DNA of 64,000 nucleotides from Niallia circulans NBRC 13626 (GCF_001591585.1 NZ_BCVE01000007.1:1-64000), one strand, 5' to 3'; shown: positions 30,740-43,629, numbered from the stretch's first letter. The notes: generated by a model from the letters alone, not told the origin. Numbers and translations: made by a program.

Positions 30740-32026
30740 TTATGCAACAGTTTTACTGTTTTCTACAAGGAAATCGATTGCTTTTCTCATTTTTATGTCC
30801 ATTTGTAAGTTTTCAACGCCGCCTAGTGCTTGTTTAATAGCATCTACTGGCATATTGTACATTTGAGACATATTTTCAAGTTCAGCATTCACTTCTTCTT
30901 CTGTTACTTCGATGTTTTCTGCAGCGACGATTGCTTCAAGTGTTAAGTTTGAACGAACACGCTTCTCAGCGTCTTCTTTCATTTGATCTTTAAGTGCTGC
31001 TTCATCTTGTCCTGAGAATTGGAAGTATAGCTCAAGATTCATCCCTTGCATTTGTAAACGTTGTTCAAATTCACTCATCATGCGGTCAATTTCTGTATCA
31101 ATCATTGCTGATGGAATATCCATTTTCGCATTTTCAGAAGCTTTTTCTACAACTGTATCACGAACTGTGTGCTCTGCTTGATGTTTTTTATCATTTTCTA
31201 AACGAGTTTTAATTTTTTCTTTTAATTCAGCTAATGTTTCTGCTTCTTCATCTACATCTTTAGCAAATTCATCATCTAATTCAGGAAGTTCTTTCCCTTT
31301 GATTTCGTGAACCGTTACTTTAAATGTAGCAGGCTTACCAGCTAAATCTTCAGCATGGTATTCTTCAGGGAATGTAACTTCAACTTCAGTTGATTCACCA
31401 GTTGCAACTCCCACTAATTTTTCTTCAAATCCAGGGATAAATTGACCTGAACCAAGTTCTAATGAGAAGTTCTCAGCAGTTCCACCTTCAAAAGCAACTC
31501 CATCTTGGAATCCTTCGAAGTCGATAACAACTGTATCTCCTAATTCAGCAGTTCCTTCTTCTTTTACTACTAATTCAGCTTGTTTTTCTTGCAATGCTTT
31601 AATTTCTGCTTCTACTTCTTCATCTGTAACTGTTGTTTCTACAGCAGGTACTTCTAACCCTTTGTATTCACCTAATGTTACTTCAGGTTTAACAGTAACA
31701 GTTGCTTTGAAAATTAAAGATTTTCCTTTTTCGATTTGTTCTACATCGATTTCAGGACGATCAACTGGCTCGATTCCAGTTTCATCAATTGCATTTGCAT
31801 AAGCTTCTGGTAAAAGAATATCAATTGCATCTTGGTATAAAGACTCCACACCAAAGCGTTGTTCAAACATTCCACGTGGAATTCTACCTTTACGGAAACC
31901 TGGAATGTTTACTTGCTTAACTACTTTTTTAAATGCTAAATCTAAACCTTCGTTTAGTTTTTCTGCATCTAATTCAATTGTAAGAACACCGCGGTTCCCT
32001 TCTAAAACTTCCCATTTAGCTGACAT
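30740..32026 (-). CDS. tig: Trigger factor
   Basis: A 428-residue ribosome-bound chaperone and peptidyl-prolyl isomerase. The ribosome-binding signature [17 protein letters not shown] is in the N-terminal domain. An FKBP-type isomerase domain follows ([20 protein letters not shown]), then the helical chaperone domain with [22 protein letters not shown] precedes the ATG at 32026; an in-frame start at 32047 is upstream of that site. Confidence 0.97.
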   Translation of the reverse strand: MSAKWEVLEGNRGVLTIELDAEKLNEGLDLAFKKVVKQVNIPGFRKGRIPRGMFEQRFGVESLYQDAIDILLPEAYANAIDETGIEPVDRPEIDVEQIEKGKSLIFKATVTVKPEVTLGEYKGLEVPAVETTVTDEEVEAEIKALQEKQAELVVKEEGTAELGDTVVIDFEGFQDGVAFEGGTAENFSLELGSGQFIPGFEEKLVGVATGESTEVEVTFPEEYHAEDLAGKPATFKVTVHEIKGKELPELDDEFAKDVDEEAETLAELKEKIKTRLENDKKHQAEHTVRDTVVEKASENAKMDIPSAMIDTEIDRMMSEFEQRLQMQGMNLELYFQFSGQDEAALKDQMKEDAEKRVRSNLTLEAIVAAENIEVTEEEVNAELENMSQMYNMPVDAIKQALGGVENLQMDIKMRKAIDFLVENSKTVA

Positions 32027-32241
32027 ACTATAAATTCCCTCCAACAATCTATTCTACTTTTTCATTACTTCTACTAATGTATAGATTAACTTCTTTATTC
32101 TTGTTTGGCTACTATTTCTATCGAAACAGAAAGAACCTCCTAATGGGAAAAAAGTTATCTAGTAAGAAATATGCATCTTCGCATTTTCTAAATGCAACCA
32201 TTACATTATATCATAGGTTCTAGTTGTTTCAACATCCTTGC

Positions 32242-33264
32242 CTAAATATTAGGATAAGAAATTTGCTCCAACTGATAAATAAACGTTTTTGCTTGTTCAA
32301 ATTCAGTCTCATCTAGTTCATATAATACAAATATTTCTTCCTCATCCTCTTGGCCAAAATATTGGTTTACAACTGCATGATAAGCCGCAGCCCATGTTTC
32401 ATCCTTGTATTCTTCTAGTGCAAATGGGTAAAGTAAAAACATTTGTCGATCAATTAACATTTTAATATTTTCAAATAAAATAGGGTTATTACTTTCCACA
32501 TAATCAACAAGAATAGTAATAATTTTCTTATATTGTTCCTGTTCCTTCATATCCTTTAGTGCTGTTGGTTGTATGACAATCTTTCGGTCAAACTTCTGAA
32601 TTTCTATTTCTTTTTCATATTCTTGCTCTCTTAAAATATTGATTAGCATCGTTTTTAAAAAAGGATTTTTCTCCATATCAAGAAGATACTGCTTTACTTC
32701 TTCTATATATGCACGAATATTTTGGCTGGACATTTTAGCTATTTGCAGCATTTCTTCCTGTGGATCACCTAAGTTCATTAAGCTATTATTTATGTCTTCA
32801 GATTCCTCTTCTCGATAATCATCTGTTTGCGACTGGGATGCAGACTCAGCCATTTTTCTACTAAATAAAAGCATTTTAGAGAAATGCTCTATTTTATTTG
32901 CTGGGATTTGGTGTTCTTCTAACAAACCTTCAATCGTAGTAACTATTTCTTCATATTCATGTAACTGGACCAGAATCATAATATACAATTCAAGTACATG
33001 AATATAGTCCCCGTCATCTTGTTTCAGTGTTTCTTTCGCTAGATGTTTTGCCTGTTCCAACAATCCTAATTCATAGTAAGCGAGAATGAGTCCAATGTTT
33101 ATGTCACGATGAAATGGATTTCGCTCTTTTGCTTCTTCTAAAAATAAAATAGCCTCTTTGAATTGCTTTTCTTGAATTGCATCTAGTCCTTTTTGCAATA
33201 ACCGTTTATCTAAATCGGGAAAAAAAACAACGTTATCCTTTTTTTCCTGCTCCCGTTTCTTCAT
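32242..33264 (-). CDS. ysoA: TPR-repeat protein YsoA
   Basis: A 340-residue soluble protein. Its first half holds tetratricopeptide-like helical pairs (residues 20-130, with FKEAILFLEEAKERNPFHRDINIGLILAYYELGLLEQAKHLA-type pattern). The second half is acidic and helical. It occupies the position of B. subtilis ysoA, between leuD and tig, at nearly the same length. TPR repeats mediate protein contacts; no enzymatic motif is visible and the function is unknown. Confidence 0.85.
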   Translation of the reverse strand: MKKREQEKKDNVVFFPDLDKRLLQKGLDAIQEKQFKEAILFLEEAKERNPFHRDINIGLILAYYELGLLEQAKHLAKETLKQDDGDYIHVLELYIMILVQLHEYEEIVTTIEGLLEEHQIPANKIEHFSKMLLFSRKMAESASQSQTDDYREEESEDINNSLMNLGDPQEEMLQIAKMSSQNIRAYIEEVKQYLLDMEKNPFLKTMLINILREQEYEKEIEIQKFDRKIVIQPTALKDMKEQEQYKKIITILVDYVESNNPILFENIKMLIDRQMFLLYPFALEEYKDETWAAAYHAVVNQYFGQEDEEEIFVLYELDETEFEQAKTFIYQLEQISYPNI

Positions 33265-33396
33265 TCTTTTAACCGCCTATACATATTCTATTTGTTGCTA
33301 GTGTAGCTTTTTTTTCTCTCAGATGCAACTTGACTCTTCCATAATGTGGTTGCAGTAATTTTTTCAATCTACAAATAACCATAAAGCAAAAGGAAA

Positions 33397-33433
33397 GACC
33401 CTTAGAAAATAATAATGTGATCTCCTAAGGGTC
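33397..33433 (-). terminator. Terminator of the ilv-leu operon
   Basis: GACCCTTAG (33397-33405) pairs with CTAAGGGTC (33425-33433), followed on the minus strand by a TTTCCTTTT tail. It lies 18 bases after the leuD stop. Confidence 0.85.
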
Positions 33434-33450
33434 CTATCTATTTCATTCGA

Positions 33451-34041
33451 TTACTTTGAAATGGTTTTATTTTCGTATTCTGCTATTTTATCACTATATT
33501 GAAGGGTGATTTCGATTTCATCCCAGCCGTTAATCAACATTTTTTTCCAATATGGATGAATAGAAAATGATGTGGAGAACCCTTGGTCATCCTCTACCGT
33601 TTCATCTTCAAGATTTATATCAAGAAAATAGGGTTGACTTTGGGCAGCTTTTAAAAGATATTCTACTTCGTCTGTCTGCAATTGAATAGGAAGCATCCCA
33701 TTTTTCAAACAGTTTTGATAAAAGATATCTGCAAAAGAGGGAGCAATAACAACGGAAAAGCCAAAATCCTGCAATGCCCATGGTGCATGCTCTCTTGACG
33801 ATCCACATCCAAAGTTTTTATTCGCAATTAAAATAGAGGCTCCTTGATTTTCAGGTTGATTCAGTTCAAATTCAGGATTCGGTTCGCCATTTTTCAAATA
33901 GCGCCAATCAAAAAACGCAAATCTACCAAATCCAGTCTTTTCGATACGCTTCAAAAATTGTTTAGGGATAATTTGATCTGTATCCACATTTACTCGATCC
34001 ATTGCTACTGCTTTATCATAAAGCTTCTTAAAACCACTCAT
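33451..34041 (-). CDS. leuD: 3-isopropylmalate dehydratase small subunit
   Basis: A 196-residue subunit that pairs with LeuC to isomerise 2-isopropylmalate to 3-isopropylmalate in leucine synthesis. The aconitase swivel-domain motif NKNFGCGSSREHAPWAL is present. Last gene of the ilv-leu operon, 14 bases after leuC. Confidence 0.97.
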   Translation of the reverse strand: MSGFKKLYDKAVAMDRVNVDTDQIIPKQFLKRIEKTGFGRFAFFDWRYLKNGEPNPEFELNQPENQGASILIANKNFGCGSSREHAPWALQDFGFSVVIAPSFADIFYQNCLKNGMLPIQLQTDEVEYLLKAAQSQPYFLDINLEDETVEDDQGFSTSFSIHPYWKKMLINGWDEIEITLQYSDKIAEYENKTISK

Positions 34042-34055
34042 AAGAGACTCCTCCT

Positions 34056-35468
34056 TTACACTGTTGCTTGTAATTCTGCATTCATTTTGCGAATATCAAC
34101 AAATCGCCCATTTAACGCTGCTACTGCTGCCATTGCGGGACTGACTAAATGGGTTCTAGCACCAGCTCCTTGTCTTCCCTCAAAATTACGATTAGAAGTG
34201 GAAGCACAATGCTCACCGCTTGGAACTACATCGTTATTCATGCTTAAGCACATACTGCATCCTGCATCCCGCCACTCAAACCCTGCTTCAACAAACAGTT
34301 TATCTAGGCCTTCTGCTTCTGCCTGTTTTTTAACTTGCTGTGAACCTGGTACAACTAGTGCTCTTACTCCTGGAAAAACTTTTTGTCCTTTAACCACCGA
34401 TGCAGCTTGTCTTAAATCTTCTATTCTTGAATTCGTACAAGAACCAATAAACACATGCTGTATCTCGATATCGGTGATCGCCATTCCTTCTTTTAGACCC
34501 ATATATTGAAGGGCACTATGTAAAGCGCGGCGATCCGTTTCCTCTTGGTAAGAATCTGCTGTTGGAATCTTTTCGTCTACTTTAGCAGTCATAGATGGAT
34601 TGGTACCCCAGCTTACCATTGGCGCAATATCATTGCCATCAATCGTGATAACTTTATCATAAATAGCATCCTCATCTGAAGCTAAATTACGCCATTCTTG
34701 TACTGCTTCCTCCCAATTTTTTGGCGCGTGTTTTCTACCTTTTAAATAGGCAAAAGTCGTTTCATCTGGACAAATTAAGCCTGCACGCGCTCCGCCCTCA
34801 ATAGACATATTACATATAGTCATTCTTTCTTCCATCGATAAATTGCGAATTACTTCCCCTGTATATTCAATAACGTGACCAGTTCCAAAGTTGACTCCAT
34901 GCTTAGAAAGCACATAAAGAATAACATCTTTCGCATTTACACCAAATGCTAGCTTTCCATTGACCTCTACTTTTAATGTTTTTGGTCTTGTCTGCCATAA
35001 CGTTTGCGTGGCGAGTACATGTTCTACCTCACTTGTGCCTATTCCAAATGCTAGCGCCCCAAACGCACCATGTGTTGATGTATGACTATCCCCACAGACG
35101 ATTGTTTTACCTGGCTGTGTTAATCCAAGTTCCGGACCAATCACATGAACAATCCCTTGCTCCGGACTTTGCAGACCAGCTAATGGGATATCAAATTCTA
35201 AACAGTTCTTTTCTAATGTCGTCATTTGATTTAAGGCAACTTCGTCATCTATCTTAAAACGGTTAATCGTTGGCACATTATGATCCATTGTGGCAAACGT
35301 TCGGTCTGGCCTTCTCACTTTGCGATTTTTCATTCTTAATCCGGAAAATGCTTGTGGTGAGGTTACTTCATGGACAAGATGCAAATCAATATATAATAAA
35401 TCCGGTTTTCCCTCTTCTCTATGTACTACATGTTTTTCCCAAATTTTATCGATAATGGATTTTCCCAT
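34056..35468 (-). CDS. leuC: 3-isopropylmalate dehydratase large subunit
   Basis: A 470-residue aconitase-family subunit holding a [4Fe-4S] cluster through the cysteines of GSCTNSR and of CSMCLSMN. Substrate motifs [25 protein letters not shown] are intact. GGAGGG precedes the ATG at 35468; the frame is open to a TTG at 35483. A 261-base gap separates it from leuB, long for this operon. Confidence 0.97.
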   Translation of the reverse strand: MGKSIIDKIWEKHVVHREEGKPDLLYIDLHLVHEVTSPQAFSGLRMKNRKVRRPDRTFATMDHNVPTINRFKIDDEVALNQMTTLEKNCLEFDIPLAGLQSPEQGIVHVIGPELGLTQPGKTIVCGDSHTSTHGAFGALAFGIGTSEVEHVLATQTLWQTRPKTLKVEVNGKLAFGVNAKDVILYVLSKHGVNFGTGHVIEYTGEVIRNLSMEERMTICNMSIEGGARAGLICPDETTFAYLKGRKHAPKNWEEAVQEWRNLASDEDAIYDKVITIDGNDIAPMVSWGTNPSMTAKVDEKIPTADSYQEETDRRALHSALQYMGLKEGMAITDIEIQHVFIGSCTNSRIEDLRQAASVVKGQKVFPGVRALVVPGSQQVKKQAEAEGLDKLFVEAGFEWRDAGCSMCLSMNNDVVPSGEHCASTSNRNFEGRQGAGARTHLVSPAMAAVAALNGRFVDIRKMNAELQATV

Positions 35469-35729
35469 TACTTTACCCTCCAATCCATATTTTTTCCCTG
35501 TTGTTGATTAAAGGGCTGTCAAAGTATTCTTTTGACGAGCCCTTTAACATTCTATCTCTCTATTATTAGTCCCTTATCCAATCACTGCCACTTTTGACGA
35601 ACTGTGTTTTTTTATATGCCTGTTATGCAGTTTTCATAAATATGAGCTGTTCTCAAGGTGGTTTTCTATTTTTTTCAGCTAACTTGTTATCAGCCAAACT
35701 CATAATCCCACAGCATAACAGCAGCCTTT
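35469..35729 (-). promoter_or_regulatory. Structured leuB-leuC intercistronic region
   Basis: Two inverted repeats lie in this gap. AAAGGGCTGTCAAA (35510-35523) pairs with TTTGACGAGCCCTTT (35531-35545), with one bulge. CTGTTATGC (35620-35628) pairs with GCATAACAG (35713-35721) across 84 bases, starting nine bases after the leuB stop. Neither is followed by a T-run, so they look like mRNA processing or stability elements or a leader before leuC rather than a terminator. Confidence 0.45.
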
Positions 35730-36830
35730 TTATATAACTTGTGTCACTTTAACAAGCTGATGAATTTCTTTCTCTACTGCTTCCACCATCGCAGTTGTCG
35801 AAACAATTTTACAATTCGGTGAAAGTATATCTCTTGTTCTATAACCTTGATTTAGAACATTATTTACCGCCTCTTCTATAATCGCAGCTTCTTTCTCCAT
35901 TTGAAAAGATAATCGCAGCATCATACTTACAGATAAAATTGTCGCAAGGGGATTAGCGATATTTTCTCCGGCAATATCTGGAGCAGATCCGTGGATCGGT
36001 TCATAAAGATATGGTCCATCTGCTGACATGCTGCTAGATGCCAGCATTCCTAATGACCCTGTTAAAACAGATGCTTCATCGCTTAAGATATCGCCAAACA
36101 TATTTTCTGTGACAATCACATCAAATTGTTTTGGATTTCGAACAAGCTGCATTGCTGCATTATCTACAAGCATATGTTCAAGCATAACATCTGGATATTT
36201 TTCCGCTATTTTGCTTGCGATTTCCCGCCATACTCTACTAGTCTCTAAAACATTTGCTTTATCAACAGATGTAACTTTTTTTGAACGCGTTTTAGCAATT
36301 TCAAATGCTTTCTCGATAACTCGCTCGATTTCTTCATTTTTGTATAATAGTGTATCTACAGCACCAGGTTTCCCATCGATAGTCGTTCGTTCGCTTGGCT
36401 TTCCAAAATAGATGCCGCCTGTCAATTCGCGGACAACAACCAAATCTACTCCTTCAATAATATCTGCTTTAAGGGGAGATGCTTCCGCCAAGCTTTCATA
36501 ACAGGTTGTTGGACGAATATTTGCAAATAAGTTCAATTCTTTTCTTATTTTTAATAATCCTTGTTCTGGACGTTTTTCAACAGGAAGCGCATCCCATTTC
36601 GGTCCCCCTACTGCCCCTAAAAGAATTGCATCACTATTTTTACAAATGGCAATCGTCTCATTAGGCAATGGCGTACCTGTTTTATCTGTCGCGCATCCAC
36701 CAATATCTGCGAATGTAATTTCAAACTGATGACTAAATAATGTCTCTATTGTGTGCAAAATCTTTATAGCGCCTGCTACTATTTCAGGTCCAATTCCATC
36801 ACCTGGCAATACGGCGATTCTTTTTTTCAT
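35730..36830 (-). CDS. leuB: 3-isopropylmalate dehydrogenase
   Basis: A 366-residue NAD-dependent decarboxylating dehydrogenase. The N-terminal VLPGDGIGPEIV, the substrate arginines in LNLFANIRP and VVRELTGGIYFG, and the nucleotide loop PIHGSAPDIAGENIANPLA are all intact. Third step of leucine synthesis, 47 bases downstream of leuA. Confidence 0.97.
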   Translation of the reverse strand: MKKRIAVLPGDGIGPEIVAGAIKILHTIETLFSHQFEITFADIGGCATDKTGTPLPNETIAICKNSDAILLGAVGGPKWDALPVEKRPEQGLLKIRKELNLFANIRPTTCYESLAEASPLKADIIEGVDLVVVRELTGGIYFGKPSERTTIDGKPGAVDTLLYKNEEIERVIEKAFEIAKTRSKKVTSVDKANVLETSRVWREIASKIAEKYPDVMLEHMLVDNAAMQLVRNPKQFDVIVTENMFGDILSDEASVLTGSLGMLASSSMSADGPYLYEPIHGSAPDIAGENIANPLATILSVSMMLRLSFQMEKEAAIIEEAVNNVLNQGYRTRDILSPNCKIVSTTAMVEAVEKEIHQLVKVTQVI

Positions 36831-36877
36831 TTCTACTCGCTCCCTATATCAAACCTTGATGTTTTAGCCACGGAAAC

Positions 36878-39458
<2,581 letters not shown>

Positions 39459-39470
39459 TTAATATTAGAA

Positions 39471-39989
39471 TTAAACGATAGAATAGTTACTTTTATGAGC
39501 TGCTATTTTTTGAGAGCCACGAGGGAAGGCGGTTGTGCCTGTTCTAGCCAATTCTTTAATCCCATATGGTCTAAGCAGTTCAATAAAAGCTTCAATTTTA
39601 GATGATTCTCCTGTAATTTGAATAACGAGACTTTCTTTACTTACATCGATTACAGAAGCTCTAAATGGTTCAATTACAGAATATAATTCATGCCTTGTCT
39701 GCGGTGTTGCAAGTACTTTAATTAAAGCTAGCTCTCTTTGGACAATTGCTTGATCGGTGATATCCACCACTTTCAAAATATCAATCTGCTTATTTAGCTG
39801 TTTTGTGATTTGTTCAATGATGCCATCACTCTCAACATGCACCACACAAGTAATCCTTGAAATTCCTTCATGCTCCGTATGCCCTACCGATATACTTTCA
39901 ATGTTGTAGTTTCGTTTTGAAAAAAGATTAGTAATTCGGTTTAACACACCAGATTTATTCATAACAGTTAGGCTAATTATTTTCTTCAT
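39471..39989 (-). CDS. ilvH: Acetolactate synthase small (regulatory) subunit
   Basis: A 172-residue regulatory subunit. Its N-terminal ACT domain ([30 protein letters not shown]) binds valine for feedback control of IlvB. The start overlaps the ilvB stop by four bases (ATGA), consistent with balanced subunit synthesis. Confidence 0.96.
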   Translation of the reverse strand: MKKIISLTVMNKSGVLNRITNLFSKRNYNIESISVGHTEHEGISRITCVVHVESDGIIEQITKQLNKQIDILKVVDITDQAIVQRELALIKVLATPQTRHELYSVIEPFRASVIDVSKESLVIQITGESSKIEAFIELLRPYGIKELARTGTTAFPRGSQKIAAHKSNYSIV

Positions 39990-41701
39990 GGCTTCATCCC
40001 TACCATTTCGTGTAATCCTTTACCTGGTGCAATCATTGGATAGACATTCTCATCTGGATCAATACGGAAATCCAATAATACGGGTTCTCTTATCGCTAAC
40101 ACTTCATCTAGAATATTAGCAGCTTCATCAACTGATGAGATCTGATATCCCTTTATTCCATATGCTTCTGCTAAAGCAACGAACGACGGTTGATAAGATT
40201 CTTTACTATGTGAAAAACGAGATTCATAGAAAATTTCTTGCCACTGTCTTACCATACCCAACGCCCGATTATTAAAGATAATAATCTTGATTGGCAAATT
40301 CAATTCTCTTATTAAGGCAAGCTCTTGACTGCACATTTGGAAGCCGCCATCCCCGCTGATTGCAAGCACTGTTGCTTTTGGATCTGCTAATTGCGCTCCA
40401 ATACTGGATGGAAGACCAAATCCCATTGTTCCTAAACCTCCAGATGTTACCCATCGATTGGATTCTTTAAAATGATAGTATTGCGCTGCCCACATCTGAT
40501 GCTGTCCAACATCTGTTGTAACAATCGCTTCCCCTTTTGTTTTTTCAAAGAGCATCTCCAATACTTGCTGCGGTTTTAGAAGATCGGATTCTTTGTAATA
40601 ATATGGATACTCATTTTTCCAATTTTCAATCTTTTCTAACCATTTTTTATGGTCTGATTGCAAGCCTTTTTGCTTTATTAACATAGTTAATGCTTCTTTC
40701 GCATCTGCAACAATTGGAATTTTCGTTGGGATAATTTTGCCGATTTCTGCTGGATCAATATCGATATGGGCTTTAATAGCATTTGGTGCAAAATGAACTA
40801 GATTTCCTGTTAATCGATCATCAAATCTTGCTCCGACATTGATTAACAAATCTGCCTCATATAAGGCCATATTAGCGGCATAACACCCATGCATTCCTCC
40901 CATCCCAACAAACAACTTATTATCAGCTGGAAAACCGCCTAATCCAAGAAGCGTGTGTACAACTGGAATTTGTTGTTGTTCTGCGTATTCGAGTAATTCT
41001 GCACTCGCTTTTGCAAAATTGACACCAGCACCTGCCAAAATTACTGGTTTTTTTGCAGCACTTACAGCTTCAGTTAATTTTCGAATCTGCAAGTAATTCG
41101 GCTGTGTCTTTGGCTGATAACCAGGAAGCTCAATATCCTGTTCAGCAGGAACATCCGAAATGGTTGCAGCAATATCCTTTGGAATATCAATTAATACAGG
41201 ACCAGGTCTTCCACTTGTCGCTATATAGAACGCCTCTTTAATGATTCGTGGAATATCTTCAAGGTTACGAACCTGACAATTATATTTTGTTATTGGGGTA
41301 GTGATCCCTAAAATGTCTGCTTCTTGAAAAGCATCTGTACCAATCACCCCTGTTGCTACCTGGCCTGTAAAGACAACTAGCGGTAATGAATCCATCATCG
41401 CATCGGCAAGCCCTGTTACAATATTAGTTGCCCCTGGACCTGATGTCGCAATGACTACTCCTGGTTTACCGGAAATTCTCGCATACCCTTCTGCTGCATG
41501 AATACCGCCTTGCTCATGTCTAGGTAGAACATGAAATATTTTCGAATCGTAGATCCTATCATAAATTGGTAAGACAGCTCCCCCTGGGTATCCGAAAATA
41601 AATTCTACATTTTCTTTCTCCAAAGCCTGCAATAAGAGATCAGCACCAGTTAACGGTTTCACTTGGGCCTTTGTATTTTCAAAGGCAGTCTCCTGTAACA
41701 T
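39986..41701 (-). CDS. ilvB: Acetolactate synthase large (catalytic) subunit
   Basis: A 571-residue thiamine-diphosphate enzyme that makes acetolactate and acetohydroxybutyrate, the first common step of branched-chain amino acid synthesis. The glutamate segment [16 protein letters not shown], the FAD-domain pieces and the ThDP motif [13 protein letters not shown]...FNNRALGMV are present. First gene of ilvBHC-leuABCD. GGGAGG precedes the ATG. Controlled by a leucine T-box and other upstream sites. Confidence 0.97.
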   Translation of the reverse strand: MLQETAFENTKAQVKPLTGADLLLQALEKENVEFIFGYPGGAVLPIYDRIYDSKIFHVLPRHEQGGIHAAEGYARISGKPGVVIATSGPGATNIVTGLADAMMDSLPLVVFTGQVATGVIGTDAFQEADILGITTPITKYNCQVRNLEDIPRIIKEAFYIATSGRPGPVLIDIPKDIAATISDVPAEQDIELPGYQPKTQPNYLQIRKLTEAVSAAKKPVILAGAGVNFAKASAELLEYAEQQQIPVVHTLLGLGGFPADNKLFVGMGGMHGCYAANMALYEADLLINVGARFDDRLTGNLVHFAPNAIKAHIDIDPAEIGKIIPTKIPIVADAKEALTMLIKQKGLQSDHKKWLEKIENWKNEYPYYYKESDLLKPQQVLEMLFEKTKGEAIVTTDVGQHQMWAAQYYHFKESNRWVTSGGLGTMGFGLPSSIGAQLADPKATVLAISGDGGFQMCSQELALIRELNLPIKIIIFNNRALGMVRQWQEIFYESRFSHSKESYQPSFVALAEAYGIKGYQISSVDEAANILDEVLAIREPVLLDFRIDPDENVYPMIAPGKGLHEMVGMKP

Positions 41702-41778
41702 TTGTATAACCTCCCTAAAATACTTTCCTTTTACTTCTTACTACTTTACATAAATACTACCAAGAAAGGCTTTGCTAA

Positions 41779-42071
41779 TAAAAAAACCTTCCCACCTCCA
41801 ATGATTACTAATGGTTTTTTAGTAAACAAAGGGGTGAAAAGGCATTTCCTTTCCACGGTACCACCCTCATTCATACACTAACGGATAAGTGTATGCACTT
41901 TATGAACGGTTCGTTCTCTTTTGATAACGAGTGGAAACACTCGGTTAGCTCTAATAGGGAGACCTTTCAAGCTAACACTCTGAGGTGAGTTCATTAACTA
42001 TTGGTTCACCGATTTACACCAACCACCGGCTCTCTTTGGAATCCAAATAGAAAACTACTTATCCTCTTCAT
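41779..42071 (-). promoter_or_regulatory. Leucine T-box leader of the ilv-leu operon
   Basis: The T-box core AGGGTGGTACCGTG is at 41854-41867 on the minus strand. The terminator pairs CCTTTTCACCCC (41831-41842) with GGAGGTGGGAAGG (41787-41799), followed by a seven- to eight-T run (41779-41786). A complete Stem I region with AGTAG and AAAGAGAG motifs lies upstream. A CTC leucine triplet at 41987-41989 follows GAA in the likely specifier loop; a second CTC is at 41982-41984. Uncharged tRNA-Leu would allow transcription. Confidence 0.93.
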
Positions 42072-42077
42072 CGAATT

Positions 42078-42106
42078 ACTATATTTACTATGTTAAACAA
42101 AGTCAG
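42078..42106 (-). promoter_or_regulatory. Probable sigma-A promoter of ilvB
   Basis: CTGACT (42101-42106) and TATAGT (42078-42083) are 17 bases apart, placing the start near 42071 just before Stem I of the T-box. Confidence 0.6.
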
Positions 42107-42249
42107 TTTGTCATGTTGTCTTTTGGATGTTTTTACAAGTTAAACATCTTGTGTTTTTCATTTATTGAGGTTATCTTACGCTGAATTTAAACAAGAGTCA
42201 ACACCATTTTTGAGAATTATTTGATTATTTAAACAACAATCCACTAATC

Positions 42250-42264
42250 AGGAAACGCTTACAT
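42250..42264 (-). promoter_or_regulatory. cre site (CcpA) upstream of ilvB
   Basis: ATGTAAGCGTTTCCT on the minus strand matches the cre consensus WTGNAANCGNWNNCW at every defined position. It lies about 180 bases upstream of the predicted transcription start. In B. subtilis CcpA activates ilv-leu from an upstream cre, and the same arrangement is likely here. Confidence 0.75.
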
Positions 42265-42457
42265 TATTGGTCTATAAAGAATGCCTGTACTTTTTAATCG
42301 TTTAAAAAATTTTTTAAAATTCTTTTTTTACTGAAAATATATCTACTTTCTTACATTTTCATTTTCCTATGGTGCTCATTATAATAAAATAATTCTTTCT
42401 TTTAAAGAAAAGTGTTAAAAAATCTAACATGGTATTTTCATTATGGAACCTTCTCCC
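42265..42457. other. AT-rich region upstream of ilvB with possible CodY box
   Basis: No gene. A CodY-like motif at 42325-42339 matches 11 of 15 positions of AATTTTCWGAAAATT. The region is very AT-rich, so such a match can occur by chance. Confidence 0.3.
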
Positions 42458-42500
42458 TAAAAAAAGAAATGCAATCGTTCCCGAAGAAAGCGATTGCATT
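42458..42500 (-). terminator. Terminator of the YolD-like gene
   Basis: AATGCAATCG (42468-42477) pairs with CGATTGCATT (42491-42500). On the minus strand TCTTTTTTT follows. Confidence 0.88.
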
Positions 42501-42511
42501 AGTGGGTTAAA

Positions 42512-42703
42512 TTAAGATACAGCACAAATATCTTGAATCCACGATAAGCGGATTTGATACGTATTTTCTTTGTCATCTTTTAAATCAATCGTTTGATCGA
42601 TGAGATTTAACTTCTGAACCTGTCCTTTAATTGTTTCTAATAATCCATTCTTATAATAGTTAATGACTATAAGCCTACTTCTTCCTAATTCCTTGAGAAT
42701 CAT
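42512..42703 (-). CDS. Small YolD-like protein
   Basis: A 63-residue protein. The pattern of a short beta-rich domain, GQVQKLNLIDQTIDLKDD...IRLSWIQDI, resembles the YolD-like family, whose function is not established. AAGGAGAT lies seven bases before the ATG. It is a single-gene unit with a good sigma-A promoter overlapped by a cre site, and its own terminator. The family call is moderate because the protein is so short. Confidence 0.6.
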   Translation of the reverse strand: MILKELGRSRLIVINYYKNGLLETIKGQVQKLNLIDQTIDLKDDKENTYQIRLSWIQDICAVS

Positions 42704-42784
42704 GGTGCATATCTCCTTCTACATTTTTATATTAATGTTCATCTATTCACATTATTTCATTTCTTGTTTATTTAACTTAAATCT

Positions 42785-42814
42785 ATTATACACAATAATA
42801 GTAAGCGTTTTCAA
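42785..42814 (-). promoter_or_regulatory. Promoter of the YolD-like gene with overlapping cre site
   Basis: TTGAAA (42809-42814) and TATAAT (42785-42790) with an 18-base spacer form a strong sigma-A promoter on the minus strand. TAGTAAGCGTTTTCA (42799-42813, plus strand) matches the cre consensus with one mismatch and covers the -35 and spacer. CcpA bound here would block RNA polymerase. Confidence 0.7.
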
Positions 42815-43163
42815 GTAATTTACGTGATTTTCTGAACATTATTTTTCTTACTTCCATTATTACCTATTTTATTTCTCTTTATACCTTTGCAGGTAATTTC
42901 ATCATCCTCTTTCCTGGAAATTTGTATCCTGAAGGGATTGGAAATTAAGCGCGAACAAACACTTAAATAGGAAAGAGCTATATCTTTTCAACTCTTACAT
43001 TGTTTGTTAAAAAAGATAACTAATAAAGAGCTTATAAAAGGATTTAATAAAGGATATTTCTCCATCATTATTCTAAAATAAGATAGAAGTATTTTCTTTC
43101 CATTTGAAAAACAAACTTGTCAACAATTATAAAAAGGAATCTTTTTTGCCAAAGATATTTACC
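42815..43163. other. Intergenic region before the stress gene
   Basis: AT-rich, without an open frame of note. I see nothing in it apart from the flanking promoters. Confidence 0.4.
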
Positions 43164-43188
43164 GTTTATTCTTTTCATAAGTGGGAAT
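43164..43188 (+). promoter_or_regulatory. Sigma-B promoter of the GSP17M-like gene
   Basis: GTTTAT (43164-43169) and GGGAAT (43183-43188) with a 13-base spacer match the sigma-B consensus GTTTAA/GGGWAW closely. It lies 46 bases before the ATG. Confidence 0.8.
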
Positions 43189-43233
43189 ATATACTATATG
43201 CAAGAATTAATTGTTTAAAGGAGGAATAGGTAT

Positions 43234-43629
43234 ATGACAAAAAGTATTGTAGGTATATATGATTCTCCTGAAGCTACAGTAAATGCTATTGAGGAACTAC
43301 TCTCTAAAGGATATTCACCAAATCATATTTCCGTTATTACAAGAAGTGAACAAACTGCATTAATCGAGCAAGAGACTAATGTAGACACTGCAAGTGGAAT
43401 TGATGAAGTAGAACCCACATCTTTTTTAGATCGGTTAAAGACTTTCTTTTCCGATACTGATACAGAGCCCTATGAAAAAGAGTTACAAGAAGGGAAATAC
43501 ATTGTTCTTCTTGATAATGACGCCGAATCAGAAGAAGAGAAGCTAAATAAATTAAACTTCGATAATAATGAAGTAGAAGTTATGCCATCTCAAACGATGA
43601 ATACAACAGTAGAACGCAAAAAAGTATAA
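43234..43629 (+). CDS. General stress protein 17M-like (YflT/YsnF family)
   Basis: A 131-residue soluble protein. The N-terminal SIVGIYDSPEATVNAIEELLSKGYSPNHISVITRS stretch is the GSP17M/YflT domain. The second half is acidic, with a Glu-rich C-terminus. It lacks the second (DUF2382) domain that YsnF carries. AAAGGAGG precedes the ATG and a sigma-B promoter lies upstream, so it is probably induced by general stress. In B. subtilis the sigma-B gene ysnF lies at about this place. Molecular function unknown. Confidence 0.85.
   Translation: MTKSIVGIYDSPEATVNAIEELLSKGYSPNHISVITRSEQTALIEQETNVDTASGIDEVEPTSFLDRLKTFFSDTDTEPYEKELQEGKYIVLLDNDAESEEEKLNKLNFDNNEVEVMPSQTMNTTVERKKV

Noticed and set aside
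33844-34509. 221-codon plus-strand open frame antisense to leuD and leuC
   Set aside because: It lies wholly opposite two conserved genes, has no ribosome binding site and no recognisable domain; it is a shadow of their codon use.
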